From Psychrosphaera ytuae (GTDB lineage Bacteria; Pseudomonadota; Gammaproteobacteria; Enterobacterales; Alteromonadaceae), in assembly GCF_017638545.1 (NCBI RefSeq), contig NZ_CP072110.1, forward strand, positions 2,976,001-3,040,000: 64,000 nucleotides of DNA, read 5' to 3'. Position 1 is the stretch's first letter. Each line of letters starts with the position of its first letter. This document shows, in pieces, positions 1 through 9,233 of the stretch. Under the pieces are notes generated by a model. It did not search any database. It was given only the letters and a program-made list of their open reading frames with translations, and had not been told where the DNA came from. Made by a program: the position numbers and the translations under genes.

Positions 1-22
1 CCTCAAAAGAGGCCTCTGTTAA

Positions 23-1549
23 TTATGCGGGTTTGTGTGGGCAATGTTGCATTAAATACATTTCGTGCGATTGAGCTGTACTTGTGTACTTTGTCATTGA
101 CTGATGTAGAGAATCCAAGGTCTTATCGATATCTATGTCATTGCGACTAGCCATCACTGGACCCACGCCTTGAGGTAAACAATTTTGGCCAGCCAACACT
201 GCCATCCAATTCTCTTGTTTAAACAACTCTTTATCGTGAACTACTAAGTGACCGTGTTCTTGATAGAGGTCCAAACGGGATTGCAAGCTCTCTGGCACCT
301 CCATTGATTGGCAATAACGCCAGTATTCACTGTCATCTCGCTCTGTTACTTTGTAGTGCAAAATGATGAAGTCTCGAATCTTTTCGTACTCGTTTTGAGC
401 TTCTTTGTTGTAGGTGTCGATGAGGTTCTTACTGACTTGTTTTGTCGGGAATAATCTCACTAGCCTCATGATCGCTGTTTGGATTAAATGCAGACTTGTC
501 GACTCTAATGGTTCTAAGAAGCCAGCAGAGAGGCCAATGGCTAAACAGTTGTTGTGCCAAACTTTTTGGCGTTTACCAGTTTTAAACTTAATAAAATTCG
601 GTTCTGTCAACGTTGGCCCTTCGACCGTGTCGAGTAATAAGTTTAGCGCCTCTTCGTCGCTCATTAACTGGCTAGAATAGACGTTGCCATTGCCCATACG
701 AGTTTGTAAAGGAATTCGCCACTGCCAACCAGCATGGTGGGCAATAGAGCGTGTATAAGGCGATACAGGACGCATATGAGCCGTTTGTATTGCGACTGCT
801 CTGTCATTCAGTAGCCATTCTGACCAAGACTCAAATTCAATCCCGAGGCTCTCTCCAAGCAATAAGGCTCGTTGACCACTGCAATCAATGAAAAAATCCG
901 CGCTAAGCGTTTGGCCGCCCTCTAAATCAACAGAGGTGATATAGCCTGATGAAGGTTCCGTGTTGACCTGAGTGATTTTTCCTTCCTGACGTTTGACGCC
1001 TAATCGCTCACTAAACTCTCGCAAAAACATCGCATAACGACCTGCATCAAAGTGAAAGGCGTAGTCGTAGCTCGAGCCTATCGACTGTGGGTTAGTGTCA
1101 GGTTGTTTAAACTTGTTATTTGCAGCTAGGTGCCAAGCCAGAGAGTATGATTCTAGTTCTCGGTAAGGTTTGCCAGCGGCTTGTTTGGTAAGTACATCTT
1201 TGAGCCAGTAATACGGAAATGACATGTAATCAAAGTCAGCACCAAATTTACCAAAAGGGTGCATGTAACTGTGACCTAGCTTACGCCAGTTCTCAAATTC
1301 AATGGCTAACTTGATGCTGCCATTACAGTAAGACAAAAAGTCGTTCTCGTTGATGCCCAACAAACGATTAAAGTTTTGAATGGGTGGGATGGTTGCTTCG
1401 CCCACCCCAATGGTTCCTATTTGCTCGGACTCAATCAGGGTAATACTGACCGAATTACCTAACTGTTTGGCTAGCATGGCTGCCGTCATCCACCCGGCTG
1501 AGCCGCCGCCGACAATGATTAAGTTTTTGATGTGCTGATGGTCTGTCAT
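23..1549 (-). CDS. Flavin-dependent tryptophan halogenase family protein
   Basis: 508 residues, complete. The family uses FADH2, oxygen and halide to make hypohalous acid, which a lysine carries to an aromatic substrate. The sequence shows the N-terminal FAD-binding GGGSAGW motif (residues 14-20), the family lysine in SIKLAIEF (K80), the halogenase signature WQWRIP (275-280) and the EPLEST motif (346-351), so every catalytic signature is present. It lies downstream of the TonB-dependent receptor on the same strand, with a hairpin terminator between them. Halogenases of this clade often sit beside TonB-dependent receptors in marine and plant-associated bacteria, and the few characterised ones act on free indoles. 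The natural substrate here is unknown. No signal peptide is visible, so it should be cytoplasmic. Family assignment is firm; the function in glucan use is not explained. Confidence 0.9.
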   Translation of the reverse strand: MTDHQHIKNLIIVGGGSAGWMTAAMLAKQLGNSVSITLIESEQIGTIGVGEATIPPIQNFNRLLGINENDFLSYCNGSIKLAIEFENWRKLGHSYMHPFGKFGADFDYMSFPYYWLKDVLTKQAAGKPYRELESYSLAWHLAANNKFKQPDTNPQSIGSSYDYAFHFDAGRYAMFLREFSERLGVKRQEGKITQVNTEPSSGYITSVDLEGGQTLSADFFIDCSGQRALLLGESLGIEFESWSEWLLNDRAVAIQTAHMRPVSPYTRSIAHHAGWQWRIPLQTRMGNGNVYSSQLMSDEEALNLLLDTVEGPTLTEPNFIKFKTGKRQKVWHNNCLAIGLSAGFLEPLESTSLHLIQTAIMRLVRLFPTKQVSKNLIDTYNKEAQNEYEKIRDFIILHYKVTERDDSEYWRYCQSMEVPESLQSRLDLYQEHGHLVVHDKELFKQENWMAVLAGQNCLPQGVGPVMASRNDIDIDKTLDSLHQSMTKYTSTAQSHEMYLMQHCPHKPA

Positions 1550-1615
1550 GGCTGTATCTTTATTATTCTTTTTTATTGCCAGTAAATCCTACTGATATTT
1601 TTAGATCGGATAAAC

Positions 1616-1645
1616 AAAAACTGCCGCTAATGCGGCAGTTTTATT
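1616..1645 (-). terminator. Intrinsic terminator after the TonB-dependent receptor gene
   Basis: An 11-base perfect stem (1617-1627 with 1632-1642) and a four-base loop, followed on the minus strand by a T-rich run. It lies between the receptor stop codon and the halogenase start, so the halogenase is probably read through at a reduced level or has its own promoter. Confidence 0.75.
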
Positions 1646-1692
1646 AGTGAGTGCTATTTCACTCTTAACTCAAGTTAGTCGAGAAGTCTCGA

Positions 1693-4600
1693 TTAGAACT
1701 TAGCGTTAAGACCAAGGTAGAACTGGCGACCGAAGTACTGAAGCGTACCTGTCGCTGCTTGTGAGCCAAAGTAAGAGCGGTTTGGTTCGTCTGTTACGTT
1801 ATTAACAGAGAATACACCTTGTAGCTCTTCAGAGAACTGGTAAGACGCTTGGAAGTCAACAACAAGCTCTTCAGCGAAGAATGCTTTTTGTTCGTCACCA
1901 ATTGCGATTTGGTTACCAATGTACTCTTCACGATAACGCGCGTTTACGCGAGTCGAGAATACTTCGTCATAGTCGTAGAACACAGTTGCTGACCAAACTC
2001 GTGGTGACAAGAATGGGTAAGGTGTGCTCTCGTTTCCAAGACCAGAAACCGCTTCGAACTCAGAGCTTACTTCTGAATCAGTATAAGAGTAAGAAGCACT
2101 TACACCTAAGCCTTTCCATAAATCTGGTAAGAAGTTAAACGTTTGAGTATAAGCAACTTCGAAACCACGGAAGAAACCACCTTTACCGTTGTTCAATAGA
2201 ACAGAGTAGTCACCCGACACAACTGGAACACCAGAGTTAGGGTTAACAGTAGGTACTTCGATACCATCCGCTGCAAAGTCGTAATCTTGGATTGTTACTT
2301 TTTCAGGGAAGTTTTCGATATCTTTGTAGTAAAGAGCAAAGACAAACGCACCTTCAGTTTCTGTGAAGTAGTGCTCATATGACAAGTCGAACTGAGTTGC
2401 ATAGAACGGACGAACTTCTGGCGTTGTATCACGATTTAAATCGGCTTCGATTACAGAAGTATCAAACTCGTCTGGGTTGTATGACCATGCACCACTTACT
2501 GCCATATCTGCCATGTTTGGACGAGACATTACTTTAGCAGCAGCAAAACGCAACTGGTCATTGTCACTTAACTGGAAGTTTAAGTTTAATGATGGAAGTA
2601 CATCAGTGAACTCATTTGACAGTGTTGTGTAGTTATAAGTACGACGAGTTACGCCGCGATCATCAGTGATCGGGTCACCTTCACCAGCAACGATTGGATC
2701 TTCAACACCCAGTGCTTTTTGTTCTGTGCGAATAACACGTACACCCACGTTACCCGTTACAGGTAAGCCCATGAATTCTGTATCGATGTTACCTTGAACA
2801 TAAGCCGCTAATGTTTCTTCTTTGATTTCGCTTTCTTGCCAAATCGTCCAGTCATAACGCCAGTCTTGGTATGCATTAGTATCTTCGTCACCTAACCATA
2901 CACGTTCAATGTAGCTGTTATCCACAGAGATAAAGGCAGGGAAATTAGCGAAGTCACCTTCAAGTTGAACAATCTCGTATTCGCCTTCTTGTAACTGATA
3001 AGGGCGGAACGTTAGTGATTCAATTGGGTTGCCATCAGCGTCATAACCTAAGATGTAGTTACCGTTACGAAGGTTTACACCGTAACCTGCTACTTCACCG
3101 TAGTTGTATGCTTTACGTTTGTTCTTGTACGAACGGTCAGCGATACGAACACCCGTCTCTAAAGATGAGAAATAGTCGTTGTTTAACGCGTAGTTTGCAT
3201 CAATGCTAAACGAGTTTGATTCGTTCTCTTCTAAGTGTGGGTACTTTTCAAGAGACGTGACCATCGCGCGATTAGGATCTGTTAACGCATTAACGATATC
3301 TTGGTTAAACGTTAAGTTAGGTAGGTCCAAACCGTTTGTTTCGATATCAACAACGATGTCATCGGTAACAACTGGGTTAGTTGCTGACGCGTCTTCAAAA
3401 ATAGCTAGACGCATAACTTCGTCGCGGTAGTCTGATTCACCTTGAGAGTGAGCAATATCAAACTCAATAACTAAGTCATCGTTAACAATCCACTCTGCGT
3501 TTGCGCCAAATGACATAACTTCACTTTCAGTCGTGTTGTCATCCGCTTGGGTTTGTAACGTTAGCGTGTTTGAAAAACGCGGGTATGGTGGGTTTGGATT
3601 TTGGTCACCACGGTCACGGTAATAACGACCACCAACAAGGTATTCGTTGTTAGGGCCTGCAAGGATTGGCGCTTCAAAATCGATGCTCGAACCATCAAGA
3701 ATACTACCGATGCCGTTTACACGGTAACCACGGTCGATACCTTGAGAGTCAAACTTAGAGTAAAAACCGTCAACGGTTACTTTGAAGTTATCGCTTGGTA
3801 AATAAGTTAAAGAACCCATTAAACCTTGACGTAGCTCTTCACCACCACGAGCCATCAGCTCGAAGCCCTGAGGAACAATGTAATAACCCGGTTCGCTGCC
3901 TGTAACGTTACCGTCACTATCTAAAGTAGGTTGAGTGATACCACCTTCTTGTGCACCGTCGAATGGCAATTGACCTAGACGAGGTTGATAGTTAACAAAT
4001 TGAGTTGAAATGCGAGGTTGTTGTAAACGAGCATAACCAAGAGATACACCTAACGTATCGTCTAAGTACTTACCTTGGTAAGAAAGGCTAAAACGATTAC
4101 CTAGAGGATCCGCATCCGGGTGCTCATCGGCAGAGTCGTTGTAGCTCAATTTGGTTTGAATACCAAAAGTGTGTTCTTTTTCGTTCTCTAAGGCATTAGC
4201 CGTTTGAAGTTCAATTGAACCTGCAACACCACCTTCAACGAGAGAAGCTTTTTGAGATTTATAAACTTGAACCTGGTTGATCAATTCTGAAGGGTATTGG
4301 TCGAACTGTACAGAGCGACCACCTTGGTCTGTCACAACTTCACGACCGTTTAACGTAGCGAATACAAAGCCGCCCGACATACCACGGATGTTTAACTCAC
4401 TAGACTGACCACCAGAACGTACTGCCGTAACACCAGGAAGTCGAGAAATCGCATCAGCAATTGATACATCTGGTAAGGCGCCCATGTCATCGGCAGAAAC
4501 AGCTTCAACAACTGTGTCTGAATAACGCTTGGTGTTCAGTGATTCGATAAGACTGCGTCGGAAGCCGCGGACTTCAATAACTTCGACGTCAGAATTGGCT

Positions 4601-4734
4601 TCTGATTTGTTTGCTTCAGCTTTGGCTTTTGCTTTTTCTTCTACTTCTTCGTTTGCAAAAGTTGGCATTGAAGCAATAGTAACTCCGCCTAGCATCAATG
4701 CTAATGACAGAGCACTTGGCTTGAACTTTTTCAT
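1693..4734 (-). CDS. TonB-dependent receptor, probable maltodextrin/starch oligosaccharide importer
   Basis: 1013 residues. A signal peptide covers about residues 1-27 (MKKF start, hydrophobic core, cleavage after TFA). A TonB-box-like VEVIEVRGFR follows a Lys/Glu/Ala-rich linker. The plug domain carries the usual RLPGV and LNIRGM motifs and the rest is a 22-strand-type barrel ending in phenylalanine (LGLNAKF). The length matches carbohydrate receptors of the TBDT family. It is transcribed away from the starch-binding lipoprotein, and the 438-base gap between them contains a copy of the locus operator. By context it imports branched or linear alpha-glucan oligosaccharides across the outer membrane using TonB energy. 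Family is certain; the substrate is inferred from neighbours. Confidence 0.92.
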   Translation of the reverse strand: MKKFKPSALSLALMLGGVTIASMPTFANEEVEEKAKAKAEANKSEANSDVEVIEVRGFRRSLIESLNTKRYSDTVVEAVSADDMGALPDVSIADAISRLPGVTAVRSGGQSSELNIRGMSGGFVFATLNGREVVTDQGGRSVQFDQYPSELINQVQVYKSQKASLVEGGVAGSIELQTANALENEKEHTFGIQTKLSYNDSADEHPDADPLGNRFSLSYQGKYLDDTLGVSLGYARLQQPRISTQFVNYQPRLGQLPFDGAQEGGITQPTLDSDGNVTGSEPGYYIVPQGFELMARGGEELRQGLMGSLTYLPSDNFKVTVDGFYSKFDSQGIDRGYRVNGIGSILDGSSIDFEAPILAGPNNEYLVGGRYYRDRGDQNPNPPYPRFSNTLTLQTQADDNTTESEVMSFGANAEWIVNDDLVIEFDIAHSQGESDYRDEVMRLAIFEDASATNPVVTDDIVVDIETNGLDLPNLTFNQDIVNALTDPNRAMVTSLEKYPHLEENESNSFSIDANYALNNDYFSSLETGVRIADRSYKNKRKAYNYGEVAGYGVNLRNGNYILGYDADGNPIESLTFRPYQLQEGEYEIVQLEGDFANFPAFISVDNSYIERVWLGDEDTNAYQDWRYDWTIWQESEIKEETLAAYVQGNIDTEFMGLPVTGNVGVRVIRTEQKALGVEDPIVAGEGDPITDDRGVTRRTYNYTTLSNEFTDVLPSLNLNFQLSDNDQLRFAAAKVMSRPNMADMAVSGAWSYNPDEFDTSVIEADLNRDTTPEVRPFYATQFDLSYEHYFTETEGAFVFALYYKDIENFPEKVTIQDYDFAADGIEVPTVNPNSGVPVVSGDYSVLLNNGKGGFFRGFEVAYTQTFNFLPDLWKGLGVSASYSYTDSEVSSEFEAVSGLGNESTPYPFLSPRVWSATVFYDYDEVFSTRVNARYREEYIGNQIAIGDEQKAFFAEELVVDFQASYQFSEELQGVFSVNNVTDEPNRSYFGSQAATGTLQYFGRQFYLGLNAKF

Positions 4735-5172
4735 GTGTGTTCCTCAAAACAAGTTGTTGTTATGTTTTTGAAGAGTGTGGTTGTTCGTTCGGACTAAACA
4801 ATTCACATTAAATAGCGTTTATATACATTTATATAAAGTTTATTTTTTTTGGCAACGTATGCAAAGATAAAGACTTGCAACGCAGACTACAAGGTGCATA
4901 TTGCACGCATACGTATTCATAAAGGCACACTATATATAGGTGTATACAAAGTTCGCAGTAGTGTTTAAATTTGACATGTTGAGTGTATTGCAATCAACGT
5001 TTTTTCGGACAGGTAATAGACCAAGCTGTAACTAGGCAACACCAATTACAGCTAATGTACAAATATTAACAGGGTTTTATATTACCGACACTTGTTTTTG
5101 AGCCGTGGCAAGTGGACAAATTATTTAAATAGCACCTAATAACTAAATACAAGTTAATTGGAGTTATTTCCT
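4735..5172. other. Divergent regulatory region between receptor and starch-binding lipoprotein
   Basis: 438 bases without a gene, AT-rich. It must hold the promoters of both divergent genes. It contains one clear operator core (4908-4919) and a weaker look-alike, GGCAACGTATGCA, at 4851-4863. I could not place convincing -35/-10 pairs by eye. No small gene is supported. Confidence 0.6.
4908..4919. promoter_or_regulatory. Putative LacI-family (MalR) operator, site 1
   Basis: Reads CATACGTATTCA on the plus strand, which is the complement of the 12-base core TGAATACGTATG shared by all five sites in the window. It lies about 175 bases before the receptor start and 255 bases before the lipoprotein start, in the divergent gap, so it could serve both. 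Confidence 0.7.
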
Positions 5173-8094
5173 ATGAATTTCAAGTTAAAGCCTTTGTCGC
5201 TTGCTGCGATAGCGACGGCTACAGTTCTTAGTGGCTGTGGTACAGAGGAAGAAAACATTGAAAAGACAGTGGTCTTTGACGAGGCTACAAAAACCGGTCT
5301 TTGGTGTAAGCTTCCGGATATCGTTCAAACTGTTGATGCAGACTTTCATCCGTTATCTGAAACTGAAATTGAAAGTTTACAAGCAAAAGCACTAGAAATG
5401 ACCTACCCAGACGGTGCAACTGAGGACCAAGAAACCGATTTTACTGCGTCGTTCAACCCATACGAATTTGATTTTTCAGAAGTAGACCTATACCCAGTTT
5501 TAGGTTTAACAATGGAAGAAAAAGCGCGTCAAGTTATTGCGAAAGCAGAAGCGCGTGAATTCAAAGTAAGCCAAAAGCAAGATGTCATCTTTGGTGATGG
5601 TTTTGATGAGTGGTTTGATGCATGGTTTGCTACTGTTCCAGAAACTGACTACTTAGGTAAGTCTCAACGTTTGGCAAAAGCTAAACTTGGTATGGAGTTG
5701 TCACTATCTGCGGCAAACAATGGCGAAGAAGCTTGTTACACGCCACCAACTGAGTGTCCAAACTACAAAGTATTAGACGAATCAGGCACATATGACTGTA
5801 TCGTTCCTGAAGAAAACCCACTAGCAGCTGAACAACCTGCTATTCCTGCAGACGCTTTAGCGGCATCTGGCGAAGGTAAAGCGGTTATTTTCTTCCGTAA
5901 GAACGGTCCTCAAACAGCAGCCAACTATGAAAACATTACAATTCATACTTGGAACAACGCTAACTGTACCGCATACAATGAAGACACGAGTGTAACAAAC
6001 TGGGGCTCTGGTAAAGCAGCTGCAGTTGACAAGCCAGACGCAAACTACGGCTTATATTGGATCCTAGATCTCGTTGATGAGCCTTCAGCTTGCGGCAACA
6101 TGATCGTTTATAACAAGTCGACGGGTGATAAGTTTATCTCGCAAAACGATATGATGATCCCACTTGGTAACTCAGGTGATATCGTTTTCCAAAACCCAGA
6201 TAAGATTTCTTTCTTCCAAGAAGGTATTGCAGCTAACTTGATGGACGGTGCGTATTTAGCAAACCAACATCCACTATTAGGGGCATCTACTGGTAGCAAG
6301 TCTTGTGGTTGGGGAACGACGTTAGACGAAGCTGGTGAAGCTTGTGTTGGTCAAGAAATTCCTAACTGTCCAGAAGGCACATACGCGGTAGGTGTTGGTC
6401 AAGTTGACGTTGCATCTAAGTGTGTTGCTGAATTTGATCCAGAAACAACGACTTTCTTACTACGCGGTGGCTTTAATGGTTGGGGTAACCCGACTGATGG
6501 CACTGAATTTGAAAAAGTAGCTGACGGTCAATACCGCAAACTTTTCGAATACGGCGCACACCCTGCTGATGTACCTCTAGAGTTTGCTCCAGATGCTTCT
6601 GTTGAAGTTGAGACAGCTGCGGGTGCGACATTGACGTTTGTACAACCAACAGACGATGAAGGTAACAATGTTGATTTCGTATTAGATCTAAACAACATTC
6701 CTGCTGACACTGTGTTCATGATGGCTGACGGTACTGAAGTGACTCTAGCTGCGGATGGCAACGTATTAACGTTACCAGAGGGCGAAGAAGCCCCAGCCGT
6801 TGAAGAGCTTTCAATCACTATTCCTGCAGGATCTATGCTGACACTAGCGGCCGGCGCAAACCACGCTGATTTCGCATGTACTGAAGATTGTTTGACTTCT
6901 TACAACTTCAAGATTGCAGATGCAGACTGGTCTGAAGCTGCGACTTACGGTGGCATTAAAGGGGGCGACGCATTAGTTGTAGGCGGCGATGCTAAAGCAT
7001 TAACAGCGGGCGAAAACGTGGGTCAAGACATCGGTATTAAGATGCAAGACACTAGCGTTTACCAATTTGTATTCACTGCAGAGCAAGCTAACAACGCTTC
7101 TATCGAAGTGGATCAAGTACCTGTGATGGCGTTCCCTAACATCGTTATCGATGGTACAGCTACAGCGATGTCTTACAAAGGTGACAACCAATACGTATTG
7201 GTTCAGCAAGAGCTAGCAGCAGGTACTTATGCAATCAGCTTTGCTGACGAAGCAAATGCTTTTGCTTATGGTGCAGGCACAGACAGTGCAGCTGACGTAA
7301 ACGAAGTTGTTACTCTTGCAGCAGATGGCGGTGCGGTAACACTAACTGTTACTGACGCACAGAAGTATGACTTTGTTTTAGACTTCTCTGATTTAGAAGC
7401 GCCAACATTCAAAGCACAACCTTCTAAGCCTTTAGGTTCAAACCAAACCTTTATCCGTGGTTCGATCAATGGTTGGGGTACGCCTGAGACTGACGAGATC
7501 ATGTTTGATGAAGCAACTAATACATACAGCATCATCTTCGGTCTTGAAGCTGCAGAGCAAGCTCATGAGTTTAAGTTTGCTACAGCAGACTGGTCTGCAG
7601 TTAACATGGGTTACAACGAAGTAACACCTTCTACTGATGCTGATGCATTACCTTTAGTAGACAAGGGCGGTAACATTGGTGTTGTCGTTGATGAAACCAT
7701 GTCGTACAAGTTTGAGCTTATTTACAATGCAGCCAAACCAACGCTTAAAGTGTCTAAGCTTCCTATTTACATCCGTGGCGGTATGAACGGCTGGGGTGAA
7801 GTAGACAAGCTGGCATTCAACGCGGTTGATGCAGGTGAAGCTAGAGAAGCAGGTCACGAGTACGTATCGTCTATCGCGCTTGGCGCAGACAATGTATTCT
7901 TTAAAGTTGCAACAAGCGACTGGTCGACTGTGAACCTAGGTTCTGCAACAGACGGCCCAGAAGCAATGTCATTGAATACTCCACTAGTATTAGGTGGTGC
8001 AAATGACAACAACTTGAGCTTTGACCCTGCAGCAGCAGCGACATTCAAGTTTATCTTTAACGAAAAGACTAAGACATTAACTATCACAGAATAA
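5173..8094 (+). CDS. Large surface lipoprotein with CBM41-like and repeated starch-binding modules
   Basis: 973 residues. I chose ATG 5173 because GGAG lies nine bases upstream; a TTG at 5158 is also in frame. A lipoprotein signal ends in the lipobox LSGC, and the residue after Cys is Gly, not Asp, so outer-membrane sorting is expected. Residues about 237-350 match the pullulanase-associated CBM41 module (HTWNN, NYGLYW and a cysteine pair). Three later modules begin with an RG..NGWG motif (near 430, 760 and 866), and a further module has YKGDNQY at 668. These are E-set, starch-binding-like folds. No glycoside-hydrolase catalytic motif is present. The role is probably surface glucan capture for the divergent receptor, analogous to SusE/SusF of Bacteroidetes, though I infer this from architecture. 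A terminator follows. Confidence 0.85.
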   Translation: MNFKLKPLSLAAIATATVLSGCGTEEENIEKTVVFDEATKTGLWCKLPDIVQTVDADFHPLSETEIESLQAKALEMTYPDGATEDQETDFTASFNPYEFDFSEVDLYPVLGLTMEEKARQVIAKAEAREFKVSQKQDVIFGDGFDEWFDAWFATVPETDYLGKSQRLAKAKLGMELSLSAANNGEEACYTPPTECPNYKVLDESGTYDCIVPEENPLAAEQPAIPADALAASGEGKAVIFFRKNGPQTAANYENITIHTWNNANCTAYNEDTSVTNWGSGKAAAVDKPDANYGLYWILDLVDEPSACGNMIVYNKSTGDKFISQNDMMIPLGNSGDIVFQNPDKISFFQEGIAANLMDGAYLANQHPLLGASTGSKSCGWGTTLDEAGEACVGQEIPNCPEGTYAVGVGQVDVASKCVAEFDPETTTFLLRGGFNGWGNPTDGTEFEKVADGQYRKLFEYGAHPADVPLEFAPDASVEVETAAGATLTFVQPTDDEGNNVDFVLDLNNIPADTVFMMADGTEVTLAADGNVLTLPEGEEAPAVEELSITIPAGSMLTLAAGANHADFACTEDCLTSYNFKIADADWSEAATYGGIKGGDALVVGGDAKALTAGENVGQDIGIKMQDTSVYQFVFTAEQANNASIEVDQVPVMAFPNIVIDGTATAMSYKGDNQYVLVQQELAAGTYAISFADEANAFAYGAGTDSAADVNEVVTLAADGGAVTLTVTDAQKYDFVLDFSDLEAPTFKAQPSKPLGSNQTFIRGSINGWGTPETDEIMFDEATNTYSIIFGLEAAEQAHEFKFATADWSAVNMGYNEVTPSTDADALPLVDKGGNIGVVVDETMSYKFELIYNAAKPTLKVSKLPIYIRGGMNGWGEVDKLAFNAVDAGEAREAGHEYVSSIALGADNVFFKVATSDWSTVNLGSATDGPEAMSLNTPLVLGGANDNNLSFDPAAAATFKFIFNEKTKTLTITE

Positions 8095-8122
8095 TATCGC
8101 TGATAGTTTAGATATCTTTGGT

Positions 8123-8149
8123 AAAAACCCAGCTTCGGCTGGGTTTTTT
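8123..8149 (+). terminator. Intrinsic terminator after the starch-binding lipoprotein
   Basis: The stem AACCCAGC/GCTGGGTT with a TTCG tetraloop is followed by a T run. It lies 28 bases after the stop codon. Confidence 0.9.
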
Positions 8150-8258
8150 ATTGGTGATTACAAATGATCACACTTTGTTACTGCTTTAGTGACAGCTTAT
8201 TTGCTACTTTTAGCTCTATAGTGAAGGTGGGTAAAGTCGCAAGACTAAAGGACGTATT

Positions 8259-8639
8259 ATGACTAAGAATAAACTCAAAGAGCTTGTTTTAGTGTCTCTC
8301 ACTTTTGGGATGGTGGCATGTTCAGAAGAATTTATCTTTGATGCGCATAACGACCCATTTGTAAGAGTCGGTATCTCGACTGGCGCAATACAATGCCAAT
8401 ACGAAGGAAATAATATTGCCGTGTCGAAAGCGTACTTAACTGGACAAGGTATAAGTGTTGAAGCTGCATTCTGCGGTTATACCCTCACAAACTATCCCGC
8501 GGTTTGTGGAGCAGGAACCAGTGATATTCATGTATTTGAAATTAATAGAGACGAATTGGCAGAAGCAGAAAACTTGGGATTTGTCGCGGTCAGTTCTTAT
8601 GAAAATGGTTGGAAAAAAACAACCTGCCCGAATGATTAA
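8259..8639 (+). CDS. Small putative lipoprotein of unknown function
   Basis: 126 residues with ATG at 8259 and AAAGGA eight bases upstream. The N-terminus is a lipoprotein signal ending MVAC at Cys21 followed by Ser and Glu, so an outer-membrane anchor is expected. The mature part has four further cysteines (near 47, 68, 79 and 123) that could form disulfides in the periplasm or at the surface. I recognise no family. It follows the starch-binding lipoprotein after a terminator, with its own short leader. It may be an accessory of the glucan system, but only position suggests this. Confidence 0.6.
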   Translation: MTKNKLKELVLVSLTFGMVACSEEFIFDAHNDPFVRVGISTGAIQCQYEGNNIAVSKAYLTGQGISVEAAFCGYTLTNYPAVCGAGTSDIHVFEINRDELAEAENLGFVAVSSYENGWKKTTCPND

Positions 8640-8659
8640 TTGGAATGACAATAAGCGTT

Positions 8660-8682
8660 ACACGCTGTTTAAAACAGCGTGT
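8660..8682. repeat. Perfect inverted repeat between convergent genes
   Basis: ACACGCTGTTT (8660-8670) is repeated in inverse at 8672-8682 with a one-base centre. It overlaps the stop codon of the DUF5989 gene and follows the small lipoprotein gene. It lacks a T run, so a terminator role for the two convergent genes is only possible. Confidence 0.5.
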
Positions 8683-8821
8683 AAATGAAAGTGGCAAGTG
8701 CGCTTTGTTGTGTGGCGACAACGAGTCCACCTAACAAGGCTAAAATAACAATAACGGGCAATAACCAAATTTTTTTTCGGACGCGTAAAAATGCCCATAA
8801 ATCCGACATGAACTCTAACAT
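8669..8821 (-). CDS. DUF5989 family small membrane protein
   Basis: 50 residues, beginning MLEFMSDLWAFLRVRKKIWL and ending FIYTLF. It is an amphipathic N-terminal stretch, a basic RVRKK patch and one membrane helix (about 19-36). This matches the DUF5989 family, whose members are found next to SxtJ and NodU/CmcH-type carbamoyltransferases. Its ATG overlaps the stop of the upstream sxtJ-like gene (TAATG), so translation is coupled. The gene is short enough to be missed by length cut-offs. Its function is unknown; it is likely a subunit or assembly partner of the SxtJ-like protein. Confidence 0.82.
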   Translation of the reverse strand: MLEFMSDLWAFLRVRKKIWLLPVIVILALLGGLVVATQQSALATFIYTLF

Positions 8822-9222
8822 TAAAATGGGTACTCCAAACTTTGTTTATCCGATTTTGCCTCAGGTGCACGGTAATTAGAAGTACCTTTGACTTTGTTTT
8901 TGTACTGTAATTTTCCGAACAGTTTTAACACTAAACCAAGCGGTAACAACATCACATAAAAACAGACGCCAAGAACAAGTCTAGTATTAACCCAACCAAT
9001 GATACCGGCCAGGCTCATCCAAACCTTATAGGGGTAAAATAGTCCTTTAGGCCAGACCAAATAGAGCGTTAAAAGTCCGCCGGTCACGACCATAGGCCAT
9101 ACTTGATAGTTATAATTAAATAGCCAAGGTAACAGTAAGCTAAAAAACAATGGGAACGCCCATGCCATAGTTAGTGCAAAGCGTTTTAGCTCTGAGGTGT
9201 TGTGTTTTTGTAAATTGTCCAT
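8821..9222 (-). CDS. SxtJ-like membrane protein
   Basis: 133 residues with about three to four hydrophobic segments (near 16-34, 40-52, 64-80 and 83-103) and a hydrophilic C-terminus. Length, the KRFALTMAW start and the WMSLAGIIGWVNTRL segment resemble the SxtJ family, named from the saxitoxin cluster where it sits beside the carbamoyltransferase SxtI. Here too it lies just downstream of a carbamoyltransferase, with 11 bases between, and overlaps the DUF5989 gene. The biochemical role of the family is not known. A three-gene operon is clear from spacing. Confidence 0.8.
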   Translation of the reverse strand: MDNLQKHNTSELKRFALTMAWAFPLFFSLLLPWLFNYNYQVWPMVVTGGLLTLYLVWPKGLFYPYKVWMSLAGIIGWVNTRLVLGVCFYVMLLPLGLVLKLFGKLQYKNKVKGTSNYRAPEAKSDKQSLEYPF

Positions 9223-9233
9223 GATGAATGATC

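Noticed and set aside
7188..7201. Perfect palindrome CCAATACGTATTGG resembling the operator core
   Set aside because: It lies deep in the starch-binding lipoprotein gene and encodes the conserved NQY motif also present in the pullulanase; it lacks the flanking bases shared by the five operator copies.
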